From: an uncultured Ruminococcus sp.
GTDB lineage: Bacteria; Bacillota; Clostridia; Oscillospirales; Ruminococcaceae
DNA: 51,835 bases
Assembly: GCA_947627175.1 (NCBI GenBank)
Contig: CANQVA010000013.1
Span: 1 to 51,835 of the forward strand
Direction of reading: 5' to 3'
In this document: one piece after another, positions 16,247 through 25,427 of the stretch
Numbering within the stretch: position 1 is the first letter of the stretch
Layout: each line of letters starts with the position of its first letter
Position numbers and translations under genes: made by a program
The notes under the pieces: model-generated
Database searches by the model: none
What the model was told of the DNA's origin: nothing
The model's input: only the letters and a program-made list of their open reading frames with translations

Positions 16247-16777
16247 ATGAATATATGGCATAAAATCAGTCCAAAAAGAATCAGTCCGGAACATTTCTAT
16301 GCAGTTATAGAAATCGGAAAGGGAAGCAAAATTAAGTATGAACTTGATAAAGATACCGGTCTTATAAAAATGGATCGCATACTTCATACTTCTACTCATT
16401 ATCCCGCAAACTACGGATTTATTCCGAGAACTTATTCAGATGACAATGACCCGCTTGACGTGCTTGTCCTCTGTTCTGAAACACTCATGCCCCTGACGCT
16501 TGTAAAGTGTTATCCCGTCGGCGTTATCAGAATGCTTGATAATGGTCATCGTGATGATAAAATTATTGCTATTCCGTTTGATGACCCTAACTATAATATA
16601 TATAAGGATATTGACCAGATACCGAAACATATTTTTGACGAAATGACTCACTTTTTTACTATATATAAAGAACTTGAACACAAGACTACTGCTGTTAATG
16701 AAGTGGAACACGCAGATATTGCAAAGCAGATTATAGCGGATGATATAGAAAGCTATATTGAAAATTTCTGTAAGTAA
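16247..16777 (+). CDS. ppa: Inorganic pyrophosphatase, family I
   Basis: This 176-aa soluble enzyme hydrolyses pyrophosphate to two phosphates. The family I markers are present: EIGKGSKIKYELDKDTG (substrate-binding Lys and Glu), HYPANYGFIPRTYSDDNDPLDVLVL with the metal-binding Asp cluster, and a later DDKIIAIPFDDP. Length is typical. GGAGG lies 10 nt before the ATG. The next gene makes PRPP, a pathway whose consumers release pyrophosphate, and the two may share a transcript (46-nt gap). Confidence 0.93.
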   Translation: MNIWHKISPKRISPEHFYAVIEIGKGSKIKYELDKDTGLIKMDRILHTSTHYPANYGFIPRTYSDDNDPLDVLVLCSETLMPLTLVKCYPVGVIRMLDNGHRDDKIIAIPFDDPNYNIYKDIDQIPKHIFDEMTHFFTIYKELEHKTTAVNEVEHADIAKQIIADDIESYIENFCK

Positions 16778-16823
16778 AATCTGTTGTTAAAAGATTATTA
16801 TAAAAACTGAAAGGAAAAAATTT

Positions 16824-17966
16824 ATGACGGCTTCAAGTGAAAATTTATTCAGTCAATCAAACGTTGCACCTATTGGCATTATCGCTATGGAAAGCGTTAA
16901 GGAAATCGGTGCTAAAATCGACAGCTACCTTGTAGATTGGTCAGGAAAAGCAGGATATGAAACAGATACTTTTCTTATTGAAAGCGAATGCCCGAGATTT
17001 TCATCAGGCGACGGAAAGGGTCTCATCAAGTCTACTGTTCGTGGAAAGGATTTGTTTATAATCGTCGATGTGGGAAACTACAATATCAAGTACGAATATT
17101 TCGGCAGAGAAAACGCTATGTCACCCGACGACCATTATCAGGATTTAAAAAGAATCATTCAGGCGGCAAGTGGTAAGGCTCATAGAATTACAGTTATTAT
17201 GCCGAATCTCTACGGAGGCAGACAGCACAGAAGAAGTTATCGTGAATCGCTTGATTGTGCTTGTGCTTTGCAGGAACTTGAGGCAATGGGCGTTTCAAAT
17301 ATTGTTACTTTTGATGCTCACGACCCAAGAGTTCAAAACGCTGTACCGCTTATGGGGTTTGATAATGTAATGCCTACATATCAGGTACTTAAAACCATGT
17401 TCAGGGATATAAAAGACATTGACTGTTCAAAGGATAAATTCATGGTAGTAAGCCCTGACGAGGGTGCTTTAAGCAGAAATATGTATTATGCATCTGTTCT
17501 CGGCGTTGAAATGGGTATGTTCTATAAAAGACGTGACTATTCAACAATTGTCAACGGCAGAAATCCTATTGTTGCACATGAATACCTCGGAAATTCAGTT
17601 GAGGGTAAAGACGTTTTTGTTGCTGATGATATTATTTCTTCAGGTGAATCAATGCTTGACCTTGCATATAACCTTAAGGCAAAAAAAGCAAAGAGAATAT
17701 TCACTTATGCTACATATGCCATTTTTACAAACGGTCTTGAAAAATTTGATAAGGCTTACAAAGACGGCTATATTGACGGCGTTTTCGGAACAAATCTGAC
17801 TTACAGAACGCCTGAACTCCTCAGCAGAACGTGGTTTCATGAAGTTGATGTTTCAAAATATATCGCTTATTTTATTGAGGCTATCAATCATGATGTTTCA
17901 ATCGGAAGAATTATTGACCCTCATGAAAAAATTCAGAATCTTCTTGAAAAGTACGGTATGAAATAA
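16824..17966 (+). CDS. prs: Ribose-phosphate pyrophosphokinase, divergent long form
   Basis: This 380-aa enzyme forms PRPP from ribose 5-phosphate and ATP for purine, pyrimidine, His and NAD synthesis. Motifs correspond to classical Prs: GGRQHRRSYRESL (ATP loop), TFDAHDPRVQ, VVSPDEGALSRN, FYKRRD, and the PRPP loop VFVADDIISSGES. It is about 65 residues longer than the usual 315 and the motifs are divergent, like the long Prs annotated in ruminococci and relatives. Whether a classical copy exists elsewhere cannot be seen here. RBS AAAGGAAAA precedes the ATG. Confidence 0.85.
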   Translation: MTASSENLFSQSNVAPIGIIAMESVKEIGAKIDSYLVDWSGKAGYETDTFLIESECPRFSSGDGKGLIKSTVRGKDLFIIVDVGNYNIKYEYFGRENAMSPDDHYQDLKRIIQAASGKAHRITVIMPNLYGGRQHRRSYRESLDCACALQELEAMGVSNIVTFDAHDPRVQNAVPLMGFDNVMPTYQVLKTMFRDIKDIDCSKDKFMVVSPDEGALSRNMYYASVLGVEMGMFYKRRDYSTIVNGRNPIVAHEYLGNSVEGKDVFVADDIISSGESMLDLAYNLKAKKAKRIFTYATYAIFTNGLEKFDKAYKDGYIDGVFGTNLTYRTPELLSRTWFHEVDVSKYIAYFIEAINHDVSIGRIIDPHEKIQNLLEKYGMK

Positions 17967-17971
17967 TCAAT

Positions 17972-17998
17972 AGCACCTCGGACTTTTTTCGGGGTGCT
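17972..17998 (+). terminator. Weak terminator-like hairpin after prs
   Basis: AGCACCTCG pairs with CGGGGTGCT around a loop that contains the T run. Only a mixed AT stretch follows, so termination strength is doubtful. Confidence 0.5.
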
Positions 17999-18052
17999 TA
18001 AATTAGTTTTAAATTTTATTTAACGGGGTTTGTGAAATTTCAGTGAAAATAA

Positions 18053-18081
18053 TTGACATATATTTGTTGATGTGCTATAAT
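18053..18081 (+). promoter_or_regulatory. Promoter of the ABC transporter gene
   Basis: TTGACA (18053-18058), 17-nt spacer, TATAAT (18076-18081). Confidence 0.85.
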
Positions 18082-18114
18082 TGTTTTATCTTAATTTAAG
18101 AAAGGGTGAATGCA

Positions 18115-21081
18115 TTGCTCCAGCTAAAAGATATTTTTAAACAATACGGAAGCGGAGAAAATAAAGTCACGGCTCTTAACGGTGTTAATGTTACTTTCCG
18201 TGAAAATGAATTTGTGGCTATTCTTGGTCATTCAGGCTGTGGAAAGACAACAATGCTGAATATTATCGGCGGTCTTGACCATTATACTTCAGGTGATTTG
18301 ATAATAAACGGTGTTTCAACCAAAAAGTATAAAGACAGAGATTGGGACGCTTACAGAAATCATTCAATAGGATTTATTTTTCAAAGTTATAATCTTATTC
18401 CGCATCAGAATGTGCTTGCAAATGTTGAACTCGCTCTGACTATTTCGGGCGTTTCAAAATCTGAAAGAAGAAGACGTGCAAAAGAGGCACTTGAAAAAGT
18501 AGGTCTCGGAAATCAACTTCACAAAAGACCGAATCAAATGTCAGGCGGACAGATGCAAAGAGTTGCAATTGCCCGTGCATTGATAAATAATCCTGATATT
18601 CTTCTTGCTGATGAACCTACAGGAGCATTAGACAGCGAAACAAGTATTCAAGTTATGGAACTTCTTAAAGAAATTGCCAAAGATAAATTGGTAATTATGG
18701 TTACTCATAATCCTGAACTTGCTGAAGAATATGCAACAAGAATTGTACGTATAAAAGATGGTCAGCTTACAGACGACAGTGACCCATACGAGCCGGAAAA
18801 TGAAAGTGAAGTAAAAAAAGAAACATCTAAAAAGAGAGTTTCAATGTCATTCGGTACGGCTGTTTCACTTTCCATGAATAACCTTATGACTAAAAAGGGT
18901 AGAACGCTCCTTACAGCGTTTGCCGGTTCGATAGGAATTATAGGCATTGCAACTATTTTGTCACTATCAACAGGAATAAATGACTATATAAACAATGTGC
19001 AGGAAGAAACTCTTTCTTCATATCCGTTGCAGATTGTCAGAGAAACTACCAATACTTCGGAATTGATTGCGTCAATGATGGAAAATGCGGAAGAAAACAG
19101 TCAGAAAAGTATTGATTCAAATACAGTATACTTAAATACTGATGTTTATGATATGTTTAACACTGCTAATTCCTCTGCAAGACAAGTCAATAATATGAAA
19201 AAATTCAAGGAGTTTGTTGACAATAATCAGACAATTAAAGACAAGGCAACAGCAGTTTCATATACTTATGATGTTAATATGCCTGTTTTCACTCAGTCGC
19301 CGAACGGTGAAATTATAAAAGTTGATTTTATGGATATGTATTCAAAGGCTCTCGGTGTCGGCAATTCCGAAACTATGTCATCGGTAACAAATAGTCCTAT
19401 GGCAGGCATGGAAACTTCTATGATGGGACTTAATGTAATGACTGAACTTATAGCTTCTGATGACGGTACGCAGGTCAATGACATTGTTAAAAATCAATAT
19501 GACGTTGTTGACGGCAGATGGCCTGAAAAATATGATGAGGCTGTTGTTGTACTTACAAAGAATAACGAATTGCCCGATATTATAGCGTATTCTATGGGCT
19601 TGAAAGATACTGACGATTTTTCAAGTATTCTCAAATCTGTTATGAATGGTGAGAACATTGAAGATTACGGTCAGACAGAATGGAATTTTGACGAAATTGT
19701 TGACAAAAAATTCAAGGTAATTTTGCCGTGTGAATATTATCAGAAGAATGAAAACGGCAACGGTTACACAGACCTTACACAAACAGAAACAGGTCTTGAT
19801 TATCTTTACAGTTCGGAAGATATTGGTACTGAACTTAAAATAGTAGGTTTTATCCGTCCTAATGAAGATGCAAATGCCGGGCTTATATCGGGATATATTG
19901 CTTATACTCCCATGTTGACGGAACATATAATTGAACAAGCCGGAAATAGTGATATTGTAAAGGCTCAAGTTGAAAATCCTGAAACAGATATTATCAATGG
20001 TTCAGCATTTATGACGGACGATTACAAAGAACCCGACGAAAAGGAAAAAGTTTCATCTGCAAAGGAATATATAAAAAATTCGGACGATAAGCAAAAAGCA
20101 GAAATTTATCGTTTTGCATCATCAATTCCCGATGAATCAAAAATGCAAAAGGAAATACAGGAAACAATTTCAAAAATGTCCGATGAAGATAAACAGAAAA
20201 TGGTAGCTGAATTTTATGCTCAGCAAATGGGTGTTGAAAGTTCACAAGTTACCGACTATATAAAGACTATGAGTGAAGACGAATTTCTTGAAGCATTAAC
20301 AGGTGTAGTAAGTATGCAGTATGCGGAGCAGGCAAAGGCAGAAACAGAAAAAAAACTTGCTGAATATTCTGATAAGGAACTTGCAAAAGAACTTGATGAA
20401 ATGAAACCGACAGACGATATGTATGTTCAGATATATGACAATTTCACGCCTGCTGAAGTGTCAGATTCAACATATGAGGATAACCTCAGAATGCTTGGCA
20501 AAATTGATATTTCAGACCCGTCAACGGTAAATATATATGTAAAGTCTTTTGAGGATAAAGACAATGTAGCCGACGCAATAAGTGATTACAATAATTCTGT
20601 AGGTGAAGATGATGTTATTCATTATACAGACTATGTTGCACTTCTTATGTCATCTGTTACAGGAATAATAAGCGGTATTTCTTATCTGCTTATTGCTTTT
20701 GTCGGAATTTCACTCGTCGTTTCGTCAATAATGATAGGAATTATCACGTATATTTCAGTACTTGAACGTACAAGGGAAATCGGTATACTAAGAGCAATAG
20801 GTGCATCAAAACACGATGTTTCAACAGTATTCAATGCTGAAACATTGATAGTAGGATTTACTGCCGGACTTATCGGAATAGGAGTTTCCGAATTGCTTAC
20901 AATTCCTATTAACCTTATAATTCATTCAGTTACAACACTTGATGATTTGAATGCTTATGTGCCTGTTACAGCGGCAATTATTCTTGTTGTAATAAGTATG
21001 ATTCTGACGCTAATATCGGGACTTATTCCGTCAAGAGTTGCTTCAAAGAAAGACCCTGTTGAGGCACTCAGAACCGAATAA
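18115..21081 (+). CDS. ABC transporter, ATPase fused to FtsX/MacB-type permease
   Basis: A 988-aa fusion. Residues 1-225 are the ATPase of the LolD/MacB class: Walker A GHSGCGKTT, signature MSGGQMQRVAIARAL, Walker B ILLADEPTGAL and the switch His in THNPE. One membrane helix follows at about 265-285. Next is a large extracytoplasmic region of about 550 residues with a helical, Glu/Lys-rich segment. Three C-terminal helices complete an FtsX-like permease. Such systems act as mechanotransducers or exporters of peptides, lipoproteins or antimicrobials rather than importers. The start is best placed at TTG 18115, because AAAGGGTG lies 7 nt upstream and the product then begins MLQLKDIFKQYG, usual for the family. 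GTG 18106 touches the RBS. Confidence 0.9.
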   Translation: MLQLKDIFKQYGSGENKVTALNGVNVTFRENEFVAILGHSGCGKTTMLNIIGGLDHYTSGDLIINGVSTKKYKDRDWDAYRNHSIGFIFQSYNLIPHQNVLANVELALTISGVSKSERRRRAKEALEKVGLGNQLHKRPNQMSGGQMQRVAIARALINNPDILLADEPTGALDSETSIQVMELLKEIAKDKLVIMVTHNPELAEEYATRIVRIKDGQLTDDSDPYEPENESEVKKETSKKRVSMSFGTAVSLSMNNLMTKKGRTLLTAFAGSIGIIGIATILSLSTGINDYINNVQEETLSSYPLQIVRETTNTSELIASMMENAEENSQKSIDSNTVYLNTDVYDMFNTANSSARQVNNMKKFKEFVDNNQTIKDKATAVSYTYDVNMPVFTQSPNGEIIKVDFMDMYSKALGVGNSETMSSVTNSPMAGMETSMMGLNVMTELIASDDGTQVNDIVKNQYDVVDGRWPEKYDEAVVVLTKNNELPDIIAYSMGLKDTDDFSSILKSVMNGENIEDYGQTEWNFDEIVDKKFKVILPCEYYQKNENGNGYTDLTQTETGLDYLYSSEDIGTELKIVGFIRPNEDANAGLISGYIAYTPMLTEHIIEQAGNSDIVKAQVENPETDIINGSAFMTDDYKEPDEKEKVSSAKEYIKNSDDKQKAEIYRFASSIPDESKMQKEIQETISKMSDEDKQKMVAEFYAQQMGVESSQVTDYIKTMSEDEFLEALTGVVSMQYAEQAKAETEKKLAEYSDKELAKELDEMKPTDDMYVQIYDNFTPAEVSDSTYEDNLRMLGKIDISDPSTVNIYVKSFEDKDNVADAISDYNNSVGEDDVIHYTDYVALLMSSVTGIISGISYLLIAFVGISLVVSSIMIGIITYISVLERTREIGILRAIGASKHDVSTVFNAETLIVGFTAGLIGIGVSELLTIPINLIIHSVTTLDDLNAYVPVTAAIILVVISMILTLISGLIPSRVASKKDPVEALRTE

Positions 21082-21090
21082 CAATATGAA

Positions 21091-21122
21091 AAAACGGACG
21101 CTTTTGAACGTCCGTTTTATTT
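21091..21122. terminator. Bidirectional terminator between ABC transporter and rib operon
   Basis: AAAACGGACG pairs perfectly with CGTCCGTTTT across an 8-nt loop, with T runs on both strands. It ends two convergent operons. Confidence 0.9.
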
Positions 21123-21776
21123 TTATAATAAAATTTTAACAGCATCGGGAATTTTTCTTATATCGTCAACAATAATGTCTGCCGATGAAAGTTCTTTTTC
21201 AGTACCGTAGCCATATCCGCAACCGATAGATTTAAGATTATTTTTTACTGCTGTTTCTATATCGTGAAAGCGGTCACCTATTACTATAAAATTACCATCA
21301 TGACATAATTTTATTTTACGGAAAATTTCGTATTTCGGAATAAAATCAAATTCTTCACAGCAATAGAAATAATCAAAAAATCTGTCAAGCCCGAAAACTC
21401 TTTTGTGGCGTTCCATGTAGTGAATACGGCAATTGCTGAGAAAAATAAGCCTGTAACCCTGATTTTTCAGCAAGGACATAATTTCTTCAGCGTGTTCAAA
21501 TAGTGAACCTTCACCATTATCAACTCTTTTTGCCATATCCTCACCGAGCATTATACGGGCTTTTTCACGGATTTCAGAATTAAGTTCCGGCTGGAATTGT
21601 TTCCACATATCCGTTGAATTGAAACCGAGCCAATAACTTATTTGTTTGTCGGTGTATTCTTTCTGTTTTATATAGCCGTTATCAGACAGCCATTTACAAG
21701 TATTGCGGAAAGCGGGGGCATAAGTTTTCATACTGTCATGTATAGTGCCGTCATAGTCAAAAATAAGATTAGTCAT
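21123..21776 (-). CDS. HAD-superfamily phosphatase at the end of the riboflavin operon
   Basis: This 217-aa HAD hydrolase has motif [11 protein letters not shown] (nucleophile and acid Asp), motif II IFLSN, and motif [15 protein letters not shown] helical cap of class I lies between motifs I and II. It overlaps ribH by 8 nt and is the last gene under the FMN riboswitch. Riboflavin synthesis needs a phosphatase that removes phosphate from 5-amino-6-ribitylamino-uracil phosphate; in other bacteria HAD enzymes supply it. Position makes this gene a good candidate, though sequence alone would equally fit a phosphoglycolate-type phosphatase. Start at ATG 21776; an in-frame TTG at 21785 is possible. 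Confidence 0.8.
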   Translation of the reverse strand: MTNLIFDYDGTIHDSMKTYAPAFRNTCKWLSDNGYIKQKEYTDKQISYWLGFNSTDMWKQFQPELNSEIREKARIMLGEDMAKRVDNGEGSLFEHAEEIMSLLKNQGYRLIFLSNCRIHYMERHKRVFGLDRFFDYFYCCEEFDFIPKYEIFRKIKLCHDGNFIVIGDRFHDIETAVKNNLKSIGCGYGYGTEKELSSADIIVDDIRKIPDAVKILL

Positions 21777-22242
21777 TTTTTTCAATCTCTCTTATAAGGT
21801 TAATCATCTCAATAGCACCTTCGGCACATTCGCTGCCTTTGTTGCCTGCTTTTGAACCTGCACGTTCAATTGCCTGTTCAATATTTTCAGTAGTGATAAC
21901 TCCGAACATAACCGGAATATCACTGTTAAGTGAAACCTGAGCAATACCTTTTGCCGTTTCATTGCATACGAGGTCATAATGTGACGTTGAACCCCTGATA
22001 ATTGCACCGAGGCATATTACAGCGTCATATTTGCCTGACTTTGCCATTTTCTGTGCGATAAGCGGAATTTCAAAAGCTCCCGGAACCCATGCTGTATAAA
22101 TGTTGTTTTCGTCAACGCCATGCCTTTTGAGTGTATCAACAGCACCGCCTAAAAGTTTTGATGTGATAAATTCATTGAACCTTGCGACAACAATTCCCAC
22201 TTTCACATCATCTGCAACAAGTTTTCCCTCATAAATATTCAT
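21769..22242 (-). CDS. ribH: 6,7-dimethyl-8-ribityllumazine synthase
   Basis: This 157-aa enzyme joins 5-amino-6-ribitylaminouracil with dihydroxybutanone phosphate to give lumazine, the penultimate riboflavin step; homologues form icosahedral or pentameric shells. Markers: [51 protein letters not shown], and the [10 protein letters not shown] end. It has its own GGAG site, lies 20 nt after ribBA and overlaps the HAD gene. Confidence 0.96.
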   Translation of the reverse strand: MNIYEGKLVADDVKVGIVVARFNEFITSKLLGGAVDTLKRHGVDENNIYTAWVPGAFEIPLIAQKMAKSGKYDAVICLGAIIRGSTSHYDLVCNETAKGIAQVSLNSDIPVMFGVITTENIEQAIERAGSKAGNKGSECAEGAIEMINLIREIEKND

Positions 22243-22261
22243 AATATTTCTCTCCTTTTAA

Positions 22262-23467
22262 TCAATAATTTAAAATATGACCCATTTTATTTTGTTTTGT
22301 TTTAAGATAGAAAAGGTCATAATCGGTAGCTTTTACCTGAATAGGAACACGTTCTTTTATTTCAAGACCAAAACCGCTTAAACCGTATACTTTATCAGGA
22401 TTATTTGTCAGCAGGCGGAGCGTTTTACAGCCCAATTCACGCAAAATCTGTGCACCTATATAATATTCTCTCATATCACCGGGAAAACCAAGTGCAAGAT
22501 TTGCTTCAAGAGTGTCCATTCCTTTATCCTGTAATTCATATGCACGGAGTTTGTTTATAAGACCTATTCCACGTCCTTCTTGTCTCATATAAAGAAGAAC
22601 GCCACGCCCTTCTTTTTCAATCTGTGTCATTGCGGATGCAAATTGCTGTCCGCAGTCACATTTCAGAGAACCGAAAGCATCACCTGTAAGACATTCTGAA
22701 TGAACACGGCAAAGAACGTTATGACCGTCGCCAATATCGCCCTTTACAAGTGCAACATGATGTTCGCCGTTAAGTTTGTTTATAAAGCCTATAGCACGGA
22801 AAACGCCGTATTTTGTGGGTAGTTTCGTGTCTGCCACACGTTCAACAAGAACGTCATGACATTTTCTGTACTCTTTTATTGCCTGTATAGTAATAAATTT
22901 GAATCCCCATTCTTTGGCTTTTTCCTGAATTTCTCCTGCTCTCATCATAGTGCCATCGTTTCTCATGACCTCACAGCAAAGTCCACATTCTTTAAGACCT
23001 GCAATTTTCATAAGGTCAACAGTTGCTTCAGTATGTCCTTCACGTTCAAGAACGCCGTTTTCTTTTGCGGTAAGCGGAAACATATGACCCGGACGGCGAA
23101 AATCATCGGGTTTTGCGTTTTCGTCAACAGCCATTCTTGCGGTAAATCCACGTTCTTCAGCGGAAATTCCCGTAGTAGTGTTTACATGGTCAATAGATAC
23201 TGTGAAAGCCGTACAATGGTTGTCTGTGTTTTCGTCAATACTAACCATTTGCGGAAGATACAGTTTGCGGCAAAGTTCACGGCTCATAGGCATACATATA
23301 AGACCTTTTGCATGAGTAGCCATGAAATTTACGTTTTCAGTCGTAGCAAATTCAGCCGCACAAATCATATCAGCTTCGTTTTCACGGTTTTCGTCATCAG
23401 TCACAAGAATAATTTCACCATTCCGCAAAGCCTGTACAGCTTCTTCAATTGTATCATATTCAAACAT
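22262..23467 (-). CDS. ribBA: Bifunctional DHBP synthase / GTP cyclohydrolase II
   Basis: A 401-aa fusion that makes both riboflavin precursors. The N-terminal half is 3,4-dihydroxy-2-butanone-4-phosphate synthase: [11 protein letters not shown], the phosphate loop RPGHMFPL and [11 protein letters not shown]. The C-terminal half is GTP cyclohydrolase II. Its zinc cysteines lie in the [20 protein letters not shown] segment, followed by [13 protein letters not shown] and LLTNNPDKV. Both sets of catalytic residues look complete. A strong AAGGAGG precedes the ATG. Confidence 0.96.
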   Translation of the reverse strand: MFEYDTIEEAVQALRNGEIILVTDDENRENEADMICAAEFATTENVNFMATHAKGLICMPMSRELCRKLYLPQMVSIDENTDNHCTAFTVSIDHVNTTTGISAEERGFTARMAVDENAKPDDFRRPGHMFPLTAKENGVLEREGHTEATVDLMKIAGLKECGLCCEVMRNDGTMMRAGEIQEKAKEWGFKFITIQAIKEYRKCHDVLVERVADTKLPTKYGVFRAIGFINKLNGEHHVALVKGDIGDGHNVLCRVHSECLTGDAFGSLKCDCGQQFASAMTQIEKEGRGVLLYMRQEGRGIGLINKLRAYELQDKGMDTLEANLALGFPGDMREYYIGAQILRELGCKTLRLLTNNPDKVYGLSGFGLEIKERVPIQVKATDYDLFYLKTKQNKMGHILNY

Positions 23468-23493
23468 AATTAAAAATCCTCCTTTTTATTTTT

Positions 23494-24135
23494 TTACACA
23501 AAACCATTTTCCGCAAGGAAGTCAATTGAAATATTGCTTTTTCTGCTGTCAGAATTGATAAATTTTCCGACGTATTTTCCGATTATATCATTTTCAAGAT
23601 TTACAATATCTCCCGTTTTTTTGTAAGAGAGTATAGTTTTTTCTGATGTATGGGGAATTATTGAAACACTGAAAATGCTGTCCCCTACTTCTGCGACTGT
23701 CAGGCTTATACCGTCAATTGCTATTGAACCCTTTTCAATGATATAACGCATTATTTCAGGAGTTGTGCTGATTGTATACCATACGGCTATACCGTCATTT
23801 TTTACAGACAAAATTGTGCCTGTACCGTCAATATGTCCCGAAACTATATGACCGCCGAAACGTCCGTTTGCAGGCATTGCACGTTCAAGATTGACGGGAC
23901 TGCCATTTTTCAAACTGCCCAGAGATGAACGTCTTAAAGTTTCGTTCATAACATCGGCACGGAAATTATTTTTGTCAAATTCGGTGACTGTGAGGCATAC
24001 TCCGTTCACTGCTATGCTGTCGCCTTCATGAATATCTTCAAGAATTTTTTCAGCCTGAATTTTTATAAAAGAACTGTTTCCGCCGTGCTGAATTGCCTGA
24101 ACTTTTCCGATTTCTTCAATTATACCTGTAAACAT
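23494..24135 (-). CDS. ribE: Riboflavin synthase, alpha subunit
   Basis: This 213-aa enzyme dismutates two lumazines into riboflavin and the ribitylaminouracil. It is a duplicated beta-barrel. The first half has MFTGIIEEIGKV, GDSIAVNGVCLTVTEF and FGGHIVSGHIDGTG. The second half repeats the pattern with GSIAIDGISLTV and a degenerate NLENDIIGKYV ending. The start lies inside the end of ribD (20-nt overlap), implying coupling. Confidence 0.95.
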   Translation of the reverse strand: MFTGIIEEIGKVQAIQHGGNSSFIKIQAEKILEDIHEGDSIAVNGVCLTVTEFDKNNFRADVMNETLRRSSLGSLKNGSPVNLERAMPANGRFGGHIVSGHIDGTGTILSVKNDGIAVWYTISTTPEIMRYIIEKGSIAIDGISLTVAEVGDSIFSVSIIPHTSEKTILSYKKTGDIVNLENDIIGKYVGKFINSDSRKSNISIDFLAENGFV

Positions 24136-25219
24136 ATTTCACCCGACCTTCTATTAAAATATCATCGCCTATACGCTGTATTTCGGTATTTTCAAGCATA
24201 TATGCATCATCAGGGCAAGTGACACCAACACCCGAAACTGCTGTTTTTGCATCACGTCCGCCGAAAATTTTCGGTGCAATATAAGCCTGAATTTTATTTA
24301 CAATACCCGATTTTAAAGCGGATTCGTTTAATTCTCCTCCGCCCTCAAGCAGTATACTGTCAATTTTTTCTTCACCGAGTTTTTGGACGAGTTCGCACAA
24401 ATCAACATGACCGTCTTTTTTATTGACATTCATTATCTTACAACCATGATTTTCATATGATGATATTTTATCTCTATCTTCTGAACAAGTGGCGATAATA
24501 GTCGGTATTTCATCTGCTGTTTTAATTACGTTTGAATTTATCGGTGTACGCAAATTTGTATCACATATTATCCTTATAGGATTACGCCCATTTTCAAGAC
24601 GGCAATTAAGCATAGGATTATCTGCTATAACAGTTCCGACACCAACCATTATAGCGGAATGTTTCAGGCGTTCCCTGTGGACGTGTTGTCTTGACTTTTC
24701 GCCTGTAATCCACTTTGAAAGACCGTTTTGGCAGGCAATTTTTCCGTCAATAGTCATGGCATACTTCATTGTTACAAAAGGTTTGCCTGTGGTGATATAG
24801 TGGAAAAATATTTCATTAAGTCTGTCGCACTCTTTTTTTAAAATACCCTCAATAACTTTAATTCCGTTTTCCTTTAAAATACGCACGCCTTTTCCTGCAA
24901 CACGGGGGTTAGGGTCGGAAGAACCTATAAATACACGCCGTATATTTTTTTCAATTATTATATCGGTACACGGCGGAGTTTTTCCGTGATGACAGCACGG
25001 TTCAAGAGTAACATACATATCAGCACCCGAACAGTCAGCCGTACAGTCTGCAAATGCATTTCTTTCAGCGTGAAGTTCACCGTATTTTCTGTGAAAACCT
25101 TTTCCTATAATTTTGCCGTCTTTTACAATAACTGCCCCAACCATGGGATTCGGATTTACAAAGCCCATTCCTTTTTTTGCAAGTTCGAGGGCGGTTTTCA
25201 TATATTCTTCGTTATTCAT
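24116..25219 (-). CDS. ribD: Bifunctional pyrimidine deaminase/reductase
   Basis: This 367-aa enzyme carries out the deamination and the NADPH-dependent ribosyl reduction after GTP cyclohydrolase II. The deaminase half holds zinc ligands in LHAERNAF and in the PCCHHGKTPPCTD segment. The reductase half (from about 145) has TMKYAMTIDGKIA, GVGTVIADNPMLNCR and LLEGGGELNES. It is the first gene of the rib operon; GGAGG lies 8 nt before the ATG, just after the riboswitch terminator. Confidence 0.95.
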   Translation of the reverse strand: MNNEEYMKTALELAKKGMGFVNPNPMVGAVIVKDGKIIGKGFHRKYGELHAERNAFADCTADCSGADMYVTLEPCCHHGKTPPCTDIIIEKNIRRVFIGSSDPNPRVAGKGVRILKENGIKVIEGILKKECDRLNEIFFHYITTGKPFVTMKYAMTIDGKIACQNGLSKWITGEKSRQHVHRERLKHSAIMVGVGTVIADNPMLNCRLENGRNPIRIICDTNLRTPINSNVIKTADEIPTIIATCSEDRDKISSYENHGCKIMNVNKKDGHVDLCELVQKLGEEKIDSILLEGGGELNESALKSGIVNKIQAYIAPKIFGGRDAKTAVSGVGVTCPDDAYMLENTEIQRIGDDILIEGRVKYVYRYN

Positions 25220-25228
25220 TTAACCTCC

Positions 25229-25260
25229 AAAAAAATACACCCCGATTTTTCATTTCGGGG
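25229..25260 (-). terminator. Riboswitch-controlled terminator before ribD
   Basis: On the minus strand CCCCGA pairs with TCGGGG across a 9-nt loop, followed by TGTA and seven T. It sits between the FMN aptamer and the ribD RBS, the normal place for the OFF-state terminator. Confidence 0.85.
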
Positions 25261-25282
25261 CATAGATACAGCGTCAAATAAT

Positions 25283-25392
25283 ATCTTCTTTCCTCCGGAC
25301 TTTTACCGTCGGTTTCGGAGTTTCACCGAATCAGCCTTAAATAGCTCGCAGACTTTAACTACCGGTCAGGAATTACACCCTGCCCTGAAGAT
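25283..25392 (-). promoter_or_regulatory. FMN riboswitch (RFN element)
   Basis: The minus strand carries the conserved RFN aptamer from closing stem ATCTTC to GAAGAT. Visible blocks are GGGCAGGGTG, CCTGACCGG, GTCTGCGAGC, GATTCGGTGAAACTCCG, GACGGTAAAAGTCCGG and ATGGGAGAAA-like AGGAAAGAAG. FMN binding should favour the terminator downstream and switch off the rib operon. Confidence 0.97.
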
Positions 25393-25398
25393 ATTTTT

Positions 25399-25427
25399 AT
25401 TATAGCACGTTAATTTCAATTTGTCAA
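25399..25427 (-). promoter_or_regulatory. Promoter of the rib operon, overlapping the dockerin gene stop
   Basis: On the minus strand: TTGACA (25427-25422), 17-nt spacer, TATAAT (25404-25399). The stop codon of the dockerin gene (25426-25424) lies inside the -35 hexamer. Transcription starts a few bases before the FMN aptamer. Confidence 0.88.

Noticed and set aside
22856..23473. 205-aa open frame antisense to ribBA
   Set aside because: RibBA is certain on the other strand. The frame is Phe/Ser/His-rich, as expected of a shadow, with no RBS.
24986..25405. 139-aa plus-strand frame over ribD start and the FMN riboswitch
   Set aside because: It lies across a conserved structured RNA and the real ribD start; no homology pattern is visible.
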